From: an uncultured Bacteroidales bacterium
GTDB lineage: Bacteria; Bacteroidota; Bacteroidia; Bacteroidales; UBA932
Length of the DNA: 64,000 nucleotides
Assembly (NCBI GenBank): GCA_905233275.1
Contig: CAJODR010000015.1
Coordinates: forward strand, 19,560 to 83,559
Reading direction: 5' to 3'
Positions 42,587-51,480 of the stretch are shown piece by piece. The notes beneath the pieces are model-generated. The model searched no databases, was not told the origin of the DNA, and saw only the letters and a list, made by a program, of their open reading frames with translations. The translations under genes were made by a program, and so were the position numbers. Positions within the stretch are counted from its first letter, which is position 1. The number at the start of each line of letters is the position of its first letter.

Positions 42587-45286
42587 CTATTCTGCGACGG
42601 GCCGTATACTGTAACCTTTGTAGCGATATTTGTATCCTAACACGAATTCGTCAGATGATAAGAACAAAACATCTGCGGTCTCATAGTATTTGTTATCATC
42701 ATGAAGGTCAGAGGTCCAATAATAACCATAATTTCCAACCCAATTAAGTCCTTCTTCGGTCACTTGCCCGGACATGGGGAGGAAGATGCTGTTGCCGCTG
42801 GGACCGGTAAGAAGATAGCCGTGTTGAGATCCTCGAATGGTCGCCTTACGGCAAGTAAACATGATCAATTCTTCAGCCTGATCTCTGGTTGGGATTCGCC
42901 ATGGAGAACCCCATTTCTGCCGGGCCACGTCATCTGACAGGCTGAGACGGTGATTGTAATCTTCGGGAGTGTATTTTTTGAAAGTCAAAGTGGTGGAATC
43001 AATGAAACTCGTGTGAGAATAATTCTCCCATGTGCATTTATCCTTTGCCGTCAGTTCGCCCCATGCGAAATGCCCGCCGTCGTATTCAGGTTTTTCTGCA
43101 CCGATATTGCAGGTGGCCCATTTCACGGACAGGCCGAGATCAGCATATTCGTGTTTTGACAGGGTCCCGGAAACCTTCTCTCCCTCCATGACCCCGTAAT
43201 AGTCAAGAAATACTTTCAGGGTATCAGTGCCGTCAACAGAAACATAGCCATCTTCATATCCGATACACTCCACTTGCAAATAATCTCCTTTGTGCACTGA
43301 CAATGTGAATTTGCCTTCAATATCGGTTACCGTCCCTTTGTTGTATGACCCGTTGATAAGTACTGAGGCACCGATGACCGGAGATTCGGGATCGACGGAT
43401 TCATATACAAAACCCGTTACCTTTACCTCTCCGGTCCCGATCTTTGGGGCGAGGACAAGACGAAGACCTATGCAATTGTCTTTGTCATACGAGTCTTTAA
43501 AAATTTCCTCCCTTACTACGACATTGCAGTCTTCGGGCTCATCGAGCCAACTACCTCCACGGATTGTAACCTCATCCCCTTTCGTGGGCCCTTTTGGATT
43601 GACAAAAGCCGAATAGGAATAATACTCCTCGTCATAAATGTCAGAACATATCTCCCACACATTACCACTCATGTCGTAAATACCAAGTTCATTGGGCTTC
43701 AATGACTTTACCGGAGATGTCCCTTGAGATTTCCGTGACTCATCGTAAATGGCGACTTCTTTTGCATCGTTACTTCCGGAATAGAGATAGCCATTTGACT
43801 CCTGACCGCCTTTGGCGGCGAATTCCCATTCGGCTTCAGTCGGGAGGCGAAACTCCTGAGTTTCAGGTAGTTTGCCTTCGGCATGAAGTGTCTGATTCAG
43901 CTTGTCAATAAATCGCAGGCAGTCATTGTAACTGACAGTCTCAACAGGGAAATCAGGTCCTTTGAATTCGCTCGGGTTATCACCCATAACGGCAGTCCAC
44001 AGGGCTTGGGTGACTTCGGTCTCACCGATATGGAAAGGACTGAGCCACACCTTGTGGACGGGGAAAACATCGTCTTCAAACTCCTGATTCTTCCTTATTT
44101 CATATGTGAAGAATGGTCCCATCACGAACTCTCCCCCTTCCACCTTGACCATGTGGAAATCAACGCCATCTACCTGGAAATCAAGACCTTCCCTTTGTGC
44201 GACGACGGGTTCGACCTTATTCTCCGAAGGATTATCTTCCGAACCGGACGAGAAGATCAGCACAAGGACAGCTACCAATGCTATAACTGCCCCTGCAATT
44301 GCCGGGATAATCCATTTGCGGTTTCGCGTTTTCTCATTAATGACCGGCGACTCTTCATCTTTAGATTCTTCCACGGAGACAATCGTTTCTTCGTTCTTTA
44401 CGACCGTCTCATCACTGGTCACTAGTTGCTTTCTACCATCAAGATAGTCAAGAAACACTCCGACAGACTGGGGACGATCCGTTGCCGAAGGCTTCATGGC
44501 CACCAAAATGGTGTTCCAGACTGTATCAGACAGCCCTTTAGGGCGATTCAGTTCGGACGAGACGAGATAAGCCGCTTCCGGTGGCACTTTGCCTGTCAAA
44601 AGGTTGTACAGAGTGGCTCCAAGGGCATATATGTCCGTCGCAGGCTTGAATTCTGACACTTCACTGGAAACTCCCTGCTCAACGGGTGCGAAGCCTTTGC
44701 TGATTCCGACAGGAGTAGATGACGTGGCATTCCCCTCGATATCATAATGCTTTGACACCCCGAAATCTATCAGCACGGCATTCCCGTTGGCGTCCAGAAG
44801 AATATTGGACGGTTTTATATCCAGATGAAGGATATTGCGCTCGTGGATATATTTAAGCGCCTCACAGATCTGCTTGATGTAACCGATGGCCTTCTCTTCG
44901 GGGAGCGGGCCTTCCCTGTCAATCACCGACTTAAGGGATTCGCCCGGAATAAAATCCATCACATAGTAGACGGTGTCATTCTCCTCAAAATAATCGTTCA
45001 CCCTTACGATGTGAGGATTGTTGAGAGTCCTGATCATCTTGGCCTCACGGAGGAACTTTTCACGGAAGACCTTGACTATCGCTTTGCTTCCGGTTGGCGG
45101 GACAGTTACTCTTGACTCCCCTTCCACGCGGTAGCACATGTCCTTCATGAAGAACTCCTTCACGGCGACATTCTCCTTCATCGCGGTATGCTCCGCAAGA
45201 TATGTAATCCCGAAGCCCCCTTGTCCTAGGACCTTGATTATCTTGTATTTACCTCCCTGGAGAAGCGTGCCGGAGGGTAGTGTCAT
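42587..45286 (-). CDS. Transmembrane Ser/Thr kinase with FGE-sulfatase, carboxypeptidase-regulatory-like and FISUMP-like domains
   Basis: 899 residues. Kinase domain (about 14-285): Gly loop GQGGFG, Lys43 in VAVKEFF, loop HLDIKPSN (residues 154-161) with Leu instead of Arg, DFG at 174-176 and 'GFAPVEQ'. A membrane helix follows at about 324-346. The outer half has an FGE-sulfatase (SUMF1) domain (about 375-600; 'VEGGEFVMG', 'GETEVTQALWTAVMG', 'FRLPTEAEWEFAAKGG', 'YDMSGNVWEICSD', 'IRGGSW'). Then comes a carboxypeptidase-regulatory-like module ('VIGASVLINGSYNKGTVTDIEGKFTLS') and a FISUMP-like end ('YADLGLSVKWATCNIGA', 'WRIPTRDQAEEL'). The kinase is cytosolic and the rest likely periplasmic. It overlaps maf by ATGA and is last in the DUF3467-kdsC-maf operon. 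Confidence 0.87.
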   Translation of the reverse strand: MTLPSGTLLQGGKYKIIKVLGQGGFGITYLAEHTAMKENVAVKEFFMKDMCYRVEGESRVTVPPTGSKAIVKVFREKFLREAKMIRTLNNPHIVRVNDYFEENDTVYYVMDFIPGESLKSVIDREGPLPEEKAIGYIKQICEALKYIHERNILHLDIKPSNILLDANGNAVLIDFGVSKHYDIEGNATSSTPVGISKGFAPVEQGVSSEVSEFKPATDIYALGATLYNLLTGKVPPEAAYLVSSELNRPKGLSDTVWNTILVAMKPSATDRPQSVGVFLDYLDGRKQLVTSDETVVKNEETIVSVEESKDEESPVINEKTRNRKWIIPAIAGAVIALVAVLVLIFSSGSEDNPSENKVEPVVAQREGLDFQVDGVDFHMVKVEGGEFVMGPFFTYEIRKNQEFEDDVFPVHKVWLSPFHIGETEVTQALWTAVMGDNPSEFKGPDFPVETVSYNDCLRFIDKLNQTLHAEGKLPETQEFRLPTEAEWEFAAKGGQESNGYLYSGSNDAKEVAIYDESRKSQGTSPVKSLKPNELGIYDMSGNVWEICSDIYDEEYYSYSAFVNPKGPTKGDEVTIRGGSWLDEPEDCNVVVREEIFKDSYDKDNCIGLRLVLAPKIGTGEVKVTGFVYESVDPESPVIGASVLINGSYNKGTVTDIEGKFTLSVHKGDYLQVECIGYEDGYVSVDGTDTLKVFLDYYGVMEGEKVSGTLSKHEYADLGLSVKWATCNIGAEKPEYDGGHFAWGELTAKDKCTWENYSHTSFIDSTTLTFKKYTPEDYNHRLSLSDDVARQKWGSPWRIPTRDQAEELIMFTCRKATIRGSQHGYLLTGPSGNSIFLPMSGQVTEEGLNWVGNYGYYWTSDLHDDNKYYETADVLFLSSDEFVLGYKYRYKGYSIRPVAE

Positions 45287-45888
45287 ATTGATGAATACTT
45301 GATTAGAGCCTCATAGACTCTCTCTATCGGGAATCCCACGACGTTGGAGTATGAGCCTTCGATGCGGGTGATGCCGACGGCACCGATCCATTCCTGAATG
45401 GCATAAGCGCCGGCTTTGTCGTATGGCTTGTATGTGTCGACGTAGTATTCGATTTCACTCATTGACAGCTGTCTGAAATGCACCAGTGTGGTGTCGGAGA
45501 ATGTCTCCTCTCCCCTGCTGTCGCGAATTGTGACGGCAGTCACCACCTTGTGCTCACGGCCGGACAGGTCGCTGAGCATCCTGATTGCGTCCGCGCGGTC
45601 GCGGGGCTTGCCGAGGATTTCGCCTGGATGGCGTTCGTCTGACGGGATGATGACCATTGTGTCGGCGGTGATGAGGATTTCGTCATCTCCGAGCGGTCTG
45701 TGAAAGCCGTGGGACTTGCCGACGGACATCAGCGCGGGGACTTCTTCGAATGGGATCCCCTCGCCTACGCTTTCCTGGAAATTATTGTCAGTATCGACCT
45801 CGAAATCAATGTCGAGGCGCCTCAGAAGCTCCTGCCGTCTCGGCGAATTGCTGCCGAGGATGATCCGTTTCCCGCCGAGGTCCATCAT
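45283..45888 (-). CDS. Maf-family nucleotide pyrophosphatase
   Basis: 201 residues. Typical opening 'RIILGSNSPRRQELLRRLDIDFEV', then 'LITADTMVII', 'ILGKPRDRADAIRMLSDLSGREHKVVTAVTI' and 'YKPYDKAGAYAIQEWIGAVGITRIEGSYSNVVGFPI'. Maf proteins hydrolyse dTTP, UTP or CTP, or modified nucleotides, as housekeeping. It lies 3 bases after kdsC and overlaps the kinase start by 4 bases, so the kinase is translated behind a housekeeping gene. Confidence 0.92.
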   Translation of the reverse strand: MMDLGGKRIILGSNSPRRQELLRRLDIDFEVDTDNNFQESVGEGIPFEEVPALMSVGKSHGFHRPLGDDEILITADTMVIIPSDERHPGEILGKPRDRADAIRMLSDLSGREHKVVTAVTIRDSRGEETFSDTTLVHFRQLSMSEIEYYVDTYKPYDKAGAYAIQEWIGAVGITRIEGSYSNVVGFPIERVYEALIKYSSI

Positions 45889-45891
45889 ATA

Positions 45892-46413
45892 TTAAAAACG
45901 CCGCTTGTATTCCTGGACGTCGTAATTCCAGCGTCCCTGCTGCTTCATCACCTTTTCGAAGGTATCGCGGATACAGCCTTTCCCTCCGGGGAATGGTGAC
46001 ACGTACTCCGCGGCTTCCTTGACTTCGGCAACGGCATCTGATGGCGCGACTCCGACGCAGTGCTGCATCACCGGGATATCCGGCAGATCGTCGCCGAAGA
46101 ACATCACGCTCCCCTCCTCCAGTCCGTACCTCTCGCAGAACTTCTTGAAATCCACGTACTTATCCCTGGCGGCCAGAAAGATATCCTCCGGCGGGACACC
46201 GCATCCCAGCATTCGCTGCCTGATGCTCTCCGACCGTCCTCCGGTAATGGTCGCGACCGGGTAGCCATTCATCACGGCCATCCTGACGGCGAATGAATCC
46301 TTGGCGTCAAACGTCCGGTAAAGCTCCCCCTGCAGGTCGCAGAGGATGCCGCCGTCGGTCATAACACCGTCTATGTCAAAGGCGAATGCCTTGATCGCGG
46401 AGAAATCCGTCAT
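45892..46413 (-). CDS. KdsC-type HAD phosphatase (KDO-8-phosphate phosphatase)
   Basis: 173 residues, the C1-type HAD core without cap. Motif I 'AFAFDIDGVMTDGGILCD', motif II 'VATITGGRSESIRQRM', Lys region 'RDKYVDFKKFCERYGL' and motif IV 'VMFFGDDLPDIPVMQHCVGVAPSDA'. Homologues are tetrameric KDO-8-P phosphatases of lipopolysaccharide synthesis. Its start overlaps the end of the DUF3467 gene by 4 bases. Confidence 0.88.
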   Translation of the reverse strand: MTDFSAIKAFAFDIDGVMTDGGILCDLQGELYRTFDAKDSFAVRMAVMNGYPVATITGGRSESIRQRMLGCGVPPEDIFLAARDKYVDFKKFCERYGLEEGSVMFFGDDLPDIPVMQHCVGVAPSDAVAEVKEAAEYVSPFPGGKGCIRDTFEKVMKQQGRWNYDVQEYKRRF

Positions 46414-46745
46414 GATTTGGAGCCGCCTCCAAGGGGTCCGAAGTCAGCCAGGTTGAATGTCCCGCCCTGCTGCTTGCCGCCGAGCGAGATCTGGCCGAAC
46501 TGACTCTCGTACTTGGAAATATTGTCCGCCAGCGCATTGAGAAGCCTCTTTGCGTGCTCCGGAGTCATAACGATACGACTGCCGATCTCCGGCTTCGGAA
46601 GCCCCGGCAGGGATGTCGCAAAGTCAATCACAAATTCGCTGTGCGAATGCGAAATAATAGCAAGGTTGCTGTAGTGGCCCTTGGCCACCTCCGGCTTCAG
46701 CTCAATACTGATCTGCTGCTGTCCGGGCATATTGTTGTTGTCCAT
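46410..46745 (-). CDS. DUF3467 protein
   Basis: 111 residues. 'ISIELKPEVAKGHYSNLAIISHSHSEFVIDFATSLPGLPKPEIGSRIVMTPEHAKRLLNALADNISKYESQFG' is the DUF3467 core, found across Bacteroidetes and other bacteria without a known function; a Gly/Ser-rich tail follows. It heads the kdsC-maf-kinase operon. The leader contains the hairpin 46770-46788 and the -7 element 46795-46802. Confidence 0.85.
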   Translation of the reverse strand: MDNNNMPGQQQISIELKPEVAKGHYSNLAIISHSHSEFVIDFATSLPGLPKPEIGSRIVMTPEHAKRLLNALADNISKYESQFGQISLGGKQQGGTFNLADFGPLGGGSKS

Positions 46746-46769
46746 ATAAAATACTAATTATAAATACCT

Positions 46770-46788
46770 GCCACGCATATCGCGTGGC
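46770..46788. repeat. Short hairpin in the DUF3467 leader
   Basis: GCCACGC (46770-46776) pairs with GCGTGGC (46782-46788) around ATATC. It lies between the promoter and the DUF3467 ATG, near the 5' end of the expected RNA, where it could protect or regulate the message. It has no T-run. Confidence 0.4.
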
Positions 46789-46794
46789 CAAACG

Positions 46795-46802
46795 CAAATA
46801 TA
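46795..46802 (-). promoter_or_regulatory. Bacteroidetes -7 promoter element for DUF3467-kdsC-maf-kinase
   Basis: Minus strand TATATTTG, 50 bases before ATG 46745. It lies in the gap after the kinase relic, so the operon has its own promoter. Confidence 0.6.
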
Positions 46803-46832
46803 CCGCTTTTTCTCCGCAATAGCAACAACCGG

Positions 46833-47756
46833 CTAATCTTTGACCGGACGAACGAGATGTCTGGAATAGCGGTAGTAGAAACTCATTTCGTAACGCCACG
46901 ACTCAAAGTACAAGAACCATGAGTCAAACGGGTAGTCTGTGTTGAGAGATGAAGACATATACAACCACCCACATTGACCTGGAAGAAAAATGCTCAGGCC
47001 ACTGGGACCGGTAACCTTGTAGCCGCGGCCGGTCCATGACCAACTACACTTGTCAATCAACTCTTTCAACTCAGATTGTGTTGGCGTACGCCATCTCCCG
47101 CCCCACAGACAATGAGCGGCATCATCAGAAAGATCAAGTGTTGTCTTATTATCAGGACTGCCTTCCCCGCTCCAAAACTTGGGCTTGTTCGACGGAACAT
47201 ACTTTGAGAAATGGCGACCACTGTTATCAGTACAATACTTCAAATTGCTCCATTTATACTCCCCCATTCCTAATTACTTCACCCACATATTGTTCATGTG
47301 ATGCTAATTCAGGAACAGTTGATTCATCTTTATTACTCGACAAATAATACTTCAGTCTCGGCACGGCATTTTCAAGAAAGCGGTCAAGATCTTCATTATT
47401 CTCGGGGATGAAATCTATATTGCCGAATCCGTTTGCATCAGACAATTCTCCATAATAATCCTCACTCCCTTCAAATAAAGTCAACCTGAGGAATCTTCCA
47501 CCGGTTATATCATCCCTTGCTGGCGCAGTTTCAGGTTTTATCCGTATCCTCGTGCGTATCTTGTTCAAGAAAGAGGCAAACTCACCTTCGGACAATGGTA
47601 TTACAGTAAGCGTATTTTCGACTCTATGACATAAAGAAATGGATTGATTATCAGGAATTCTTCTATAATATAGCGGTACTTCCCGCCCTGAAGGGTGGTA
47701 CCGGGAGAAAGTACATTTGAATGTGATGTGCTATTCATTGTAAAAGTCATTTTCAT
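46833..47756 (-). pseudogene. Kinase relic: leader peptide joined to outer domains, catalytic domain gone
   Basis: Three broken frames on the minus strand. (a) ATG 47756 gives MKMTFTMNSTSHSNVLSPGT and goes on TLQGGKYR, the exact N-terminal leader of the neighbouring kinases, then nonsense to a stop at 47601. (b) One frame over, from about 47680, 'YYRRIPDNQSISLCHRVEN..LSEGEFASFLNKIRTRI' runs to a stop at 47254. (c) A third frame from about 47267 gives a FISUMP-like end ('YKWSNLKYCTDNSGRHF', 'NKTTLDLSDDAAHCLWGGRWRTPTQSELKELI', '..SRHLVRPVKD'). About 250 codons of kinase are missing at the first junction, and a shorter stretch at the second. It starts with an ATGA overlap of the small membrane gene. 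Confidence 0.65.
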
Positions 47757-47911
47757 AGGAAGGATACTCGATTACCGGTAATGCTCGTGAGTATTCTATA
47801 CCCAAAATACAATACAATAACCGGCCACTTTATTGGCACCAAAATGATGGCAACGATAAAGACAAACGAAATAATCAATTCCCTGATGAGAGGCCGTGAT
47901 GAACGATCCAT
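47753..47911 (-). CDS. Small membrane protein (52 aa), kinase-associated
   Basis: An open frame of 52 codons starting MDRSSRPLIRELIISFVFIV and continuing 'AIILVPIKWPVIVLYFGYRILTSITGNRVSFL'. It has one or two hydrophobic stretches (about 12-28 and 30-41) after a basic start. It begins 8 bases after the FKBP-kinase stop and its TGA overlaps the ATG of the kinase relic, so it looks like a coupled operon member. The other kinase at 53611 is also followed by a small membrane protein. No family was recognised; a modest chance of being spurious remains. Confidence 0.5.
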   Translation of the reverse strand: MDRSSRPLIRELIISFVFIVAIILVPIKWPVIVLYFGYRILTSITGNRVSFL

Positions 47912-47919
47912 AGAAATTG

Positions 47920-49989
47920 TTAAGCGGCTACAGAATGCTCGTTACTATCTGGTTCTTCTTTTTTCTGGACTTCATGCAACTTTATGTCAAAAATCAGGAG
48001 GGAATTGGGCAGGATAGGGTAATGGCCAATCTCGCCATAACCCAAATCAGAAGGGATATAAAGGATAATTTCGCCACCCTCACCAATGAGTTGAAGCCCT
48101 TCACTAAATCCTTCGATGGTATGCTTCAAGACGAAAGAAATACTATCACCTTGATCAAAGGAATTCCCATCAATGAATGTTCCGACATAATCTACGAGGA
48201 CAGTATCGTCGGCGCCGGGTTTTTTGTAATTACCTGGAGACACAATTCTATATGCCAGGCCGCTCTTTGTTACGAAAACGCCGGGAGTATTGGCTATACT
48301 GTCCAAGAATGATTTCTGCAAATCAAGATTGACGGCTTTTTGATACTCTTGCAGGCAATCCTCGCATTTCATGTATACCTCATAACTTATATTAAGGAAT
48401 GGATTGATTTCAAAGTAGTTATTAATCTCAGGCAGAGAATAATCTCCATTTGACATCACCTCCTTATAAAGCCCGGAATCAATGAAAGCTACATAATCAT
48501 TAATACCCTTAACCATTCGATTGAAAGAAATGGGAATCGGATTCCATCCCCTTAATGAAGCCCCCATGTACGCTCCGATTTCTTTGCTCGCTTTCTCGTA
48601 GTCTTTAACAGAATGTGGGATCGATGAATCAAAGATAGATTCATCTATCGACGGTGCGACCAGAGACTTGTCGCTGTAATACTGTTTTAAAGTATTCAGA
48701 TATAGTGGATTGGAGATAATTCTCTTTATGCACTCTGCTTCAACATTATCTCCAAAATTAACCACACCCATCAAGTAGCTTAGACTATCAGTAAGTTCCT
48801 TTGAAGGAAGCAGGTGCGCATATTTCGGATTAATGTCGGAGGATAATTCTTCTGTCAATTCTGCCTCCGAATTTTCATGACGAGAGGTCGAATTATTCGA
48901 GAAAAAGACAATCGCCACCACAGCCCCCACAATGAGAACTGCCGAAGCTGCAATCAGCCAAAACGGCTTTTTGCGCTTTTCAGAGGGTATTTCCACGATA
49001 GTCTCATCGGTTGGCTTCTCATTCGGTTTATCTAGCACAGTCTCTTCATTATCCTCGTGAAGTCCTTCCTCCTTAGCATGTGGCTCCTTCTTCTCGTCAT
49101 TCATTTGCGAAATAGCTTCGCTAGAGAACAAGGACAGAGCCTCGGAAATGTCTTGCGGCCTGTCTTTTCGCCGCGGCTGCATGCATTTTTCAATAACGCT
49201 CCAGAAACCGTCAGAAATGCCGGATGGACGCACGAGACCGTCTTCGTTGACGTCGGCGGCGTCAGGTGGATTTTTGCCCGTAAGAAGATAAAGCAGAGTC
49301 GCGCCGAGTGCATATATGTCCGTTGCCGGAGTGAACTGGGAGACCTCTCCGGTCTTGGATTGTTCCAGCGGAGCATATCCTTTGCTTGTGCCGGGAGGCG
49401 TACTGCTAGTCTGTTCCCCTTCTTCGTCGTAGTGCTTTGAGATACCGAAGTCAATGAGAACAGCACTACCGTTTTTGTCCAGGAGGATATTCGACGGCTT
49501 GACGTCAAGGTGGACGGTTTTCTGCGAATGAATATAGCCGAGGGCATCCGCAACTTCCCGGAAATACTTAAGCGCAGCCCCTTCGGTAAGTGGACCTTCT
49601 TTTTCTACCAGATCCTTCAAGGAACCGCCGGGATGGTATTCCATTACATAATAGGCTGTCCCGTTTTCCTCAAAAACATCGTAAATCCTTACGATGTGCT
49701 GATGGGACATGTCGGCTATCATCTGCGCTTCGCGAATGAACTTGCCGCGGAACTTCTCAACCAGTTCACGCTGAGTTCCGGCGGTTCCGACAGTCACCTG
49801 CGACGAGTCACTGTCCCTCTCGCAGCAATCCTTCATAAAAAACTCCTTCAGCGCCACCTTGCGCTTAAGAGCCACCTGTTCCGCCAGATATGTAATTCCG
49901 AATCCTCCCTGCCCCAGGAACTTCTCGATGCGGTACTTGCCGCCCTGGAGGGTGGTGCCAGGAGCCAGTGACAATGATAATTCAACCAT
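47920..49989 (-). CDS. Transmembrane Ser/Thr kinase fused to an FKBP-type prolyl isomerase
   Basis: 689 residues. Kinase domain (about 20-290): leader 'APGTTLQGGKYRIEKFLGQGGFGITYLAEQ', Lys48, HLDVKPSN at 160-167, DFG at 180-182, 'GYAPLEQ'. An acidic linker (300-340) is followed by a membrane helix at about 343-363. Outside: 'ELTDSLSYLMGVVNFGDN' (from about 398), reminiscent of the FKBP N-terminal dimer helix, then a full FKBP_C domain (about 575-674): 'VDYVGTFIDGNSFDQGD', 'IEGFSEGLQLIGEGGEIILYIPSDLGYGE', 'ILPNSLLIFDIKLHEV'. The FKBP catalytic Phe-Asp and Tyr are kept; the pocket Trp is Phe. The kinase would be cytosolic and the isomerase periplasmic. It follows the DUF3307 gene by 21 bases. 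Confidence 0.88.
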   Translation of the reverse strand: MVELSLSLAPGTTLQGGKYRIEKFLGQGGFGITYLAEQVALKRKVALKEFFMKDCCERDSDSSQVTVGTAGTQRELVEKFRGKFIREAQMIADMSHQHIVRIYDVFEENGTAYYVMEYHPGGSLKDLVEKEGPLTEGAALKYFREVADALGYIHSQKTVHLDVKPSNILLDKNGSAVLIDFGISKHYDEEGEQTSSTPPGTSKGYAPLEQSKTGEVSQFTPATDIYALGATLLYLLTGKNPPDAADVNEDGLVRPSGISDGFWSVIEKCMQPRRKDRPQDISEALSLFSSEAISQMNDEKKEPHAKEEGLHEDNEETVLDKPNEKPTDETIVEIPSEKRKKPFWLIAASAVLIVGAVVAIVFFSNNSTSRHENSEAELTEELSSDINPKYAHLLPSKELTDSLSYLMGVVNFGDNVEAECIKRIISNPLYLNTLKQYYSDKSLVAPSIDESIFDSSIPHSVKDYEKASKEIGAYMGASLRGWNPIPISFNRMVKGINDYVAFIDSGLYKEVMSNGDYSLPEINNYFEINPFLNISYEVYMKCEDCLQEYQKAVNLDLQKSFLDSIANTPGVFVTKSGLAYRIVSPGNYKKPGADDTVLVDYVGTFIDGNSFDQGDSISFVLKHTIEGFSEGLQLIGEGGEIILYIPSDLGYGEIGHYPILPNSLLIFDIKLHEVQKKEEPDSNEHSVAA

Positions 49990-50010
49990 AGGTTTTGGGT
50001 TAGTAAATGA

Positions 50011-50373
50011 TTAAAAAGTGAAGCTGCCATACCAGATGAATGCTATCACTGAAATATGCAGGAACTGATCGAAGCCGAAAAGCATCCAGTAGGGTTTCCG
50101 TTTATTGTCTGACAAGAACGGAAATCGGGCTGAAAGACGTCCCTTGCCCCAGTCTATAAGGAAATGGGTTAGAAGTTCCAAAATGGATAACATAACCAAG
50201 AGTTTCCAGCGAATTCCCCAAATGGCCAGGCAGATGGCAACCAAAACAGTGTGAATAAGCGCATGCTGAAGGATTGGCCATAGAGTATGACCATCCGACT
50301 TCGCCCGTATCATCGCAGGCCATGTGAAGCAGAAATCGGCCAGATAATGGCAGAACAGGAGAATAATCAGCAT
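50011..50373 (-). CDS. DUF3307 membrane protein
   Basis: 120 residues with three to four membrane helices: 'LLFCHYLADFCFTWPAMIRAKSDG' (conserved HYLaDF start), 'ALIHTVLVAICLAIW', 'LLVMLSILELLTHFLIDWGKGRL' and 'FGFDQFLHISVIAFIWY'. The conserved His and Asp residues match DUF3307, of unknown function. It lies upstream of the FKBP-kinase and probably in its operon. No strong promoter was seen in the 101-base gap above it. Confidence 0.8.
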   Translation of the reverse strand: MLIILLFCHYLADFCFTWPAMIRAKSDGHTLWPILQHALIHTVLVAICLAIWGIRWKLLVMLSILELLTHFLIDWGKGRLSARFPFLSDNKRKPYWMLFGFDQFLHISVIAFIWYGSFTF

Positions 50374-50474
50374 GATATCTAATCTATGAGGTAATTTGAA
50401 CCTACTGTGTTAAAGGTGTTGATTCTACTGTTTAGGAAGGAGTTTGTCGTTCTGCCCATGACAATGTGTAAAAA

Positions 50475-51470
50475 CTACAAAATACTCTCTTCTACGAGGA
50501 TAATTCTCTGTTCAGGGAGATAAACGACTTGCAGTTGCCACTTTTCAGAATCCATACTTACGACTGTATATTCGTAATTTCCATTTGTGAACGAATAATA
50601 GTCATCCACATCATCGTAAGAACCATTACCGATAACGATATCCGGTTTTTCAAACAAAGAATCAAATCCGTAATTCGCCCATGACGCATAACGATAGGTG
50701 CCGTCAGGCATTTCATCAATCATGACAATGTGTTCATTAAAGTAAAGCAACACATCTGCCTTTTTGAAATCACGAAGTGAGACATGACGCCAAAGCGGGC
50801 TCTTAATACCCTGATAGACAAATTGTTTGCCGTCGAATTTGTACTCCAGTACCTTTCCGGAAGCATATAAACTTCCATATTCATCCTTTTCTATGTGCGG
50901 CACATTCAAGGTCTTGCTTTCATTATCATAATTGACTATAAGATAATCTTCATACCCGCGTGGACAATTAATAATATCGTAATACCGTCCATCAAATGAA
51001 TCAACATTCCAGTCATGTGAGAATGCGGCCAACGTTTCCTTCTTGGTCTTGAAGATGGCCGCCGGGACCAGTTTCCAATTCTCTATCTTGTATGCCATTA
51101 TCTCGTAGCGTCGGAAACCTTTGCCGTGATAATAAATATATAGATAGTACTTGGACCCGTTGTCTGCCATGATAGTATCTGCGTAAACAGTCTCGCCATT
51201 ACCGGAAGCAAAAGTCAGCTGCGTTACAACAGCCGTGTATACTGTCTTACCGACCAGAGCCTGAGCATAAACGAAGCCGGTATTCATGTCAATCACTATT
51301 CGTGAGTCCTCCTCAATCGATTCACAAATATCATATAGGTCAAAATCAAAGACTTCGCCAAATGATGATGCCTGTGTCAACTCCTTGGGTATATTTTGAC
51401 CGTTAATTGCCAGACTGCACATCAGCAGTAATGCTGCCGAAAGAATAATTTGGTAAACTGTTCGTTTCAT
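50475..51470 (-). CDS. Secreted protein of unknown function
   Basis: 331 residues with a signal peptide (MKRTVYQIILSAALLLMCSLAINGQ). The mature part is beta-rich with repeated aromatic motifs ('GFVYAQALVGKTVYTAVVTQL', 'FKKADVLLYFNEHIVMIDEMPDGTYRYASW', 'YSFTNGNYEYTVVSMDSEKWQLQVVYL'). No known domain recognised; a six-bladed or lipocalin-like fold is only a guess. It is the second gene of a short operon with the A1S_2505-like gene (10-base gap). Confidence 0.6.
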   Translation of the reverse strand: MKRTVYQIILSAALLLMCSLAINGQNIPKELTQASSFGEVFDFDLYDICESIEEDSRIVIDMNTGFVYAQALVGKTVYTAVVTQLTFASGNGETVYADTIMADNGSKYYLYIYYHGKGFRRYEIMAYKIENWKLVPAAIFKTKKETLAAFSHDWNVDSFDGRYYDIINCPRGYEDYLIVNYDNESKTLNVPHIEKDEYGSLYASGKVLEYKFDGKQFVYQGIKSPLWRHVSLRDFKKADVLLYFNEHIVMIDEMPDGTYRYASWANYGFDSLFEKPDIVIGNGSYDDVDDYYSFTNGNYEYTVVSMDSEKWQLQVVYLPEQRIILVEESIL

Positions 51471-51480
51471 ATTTCATGAA

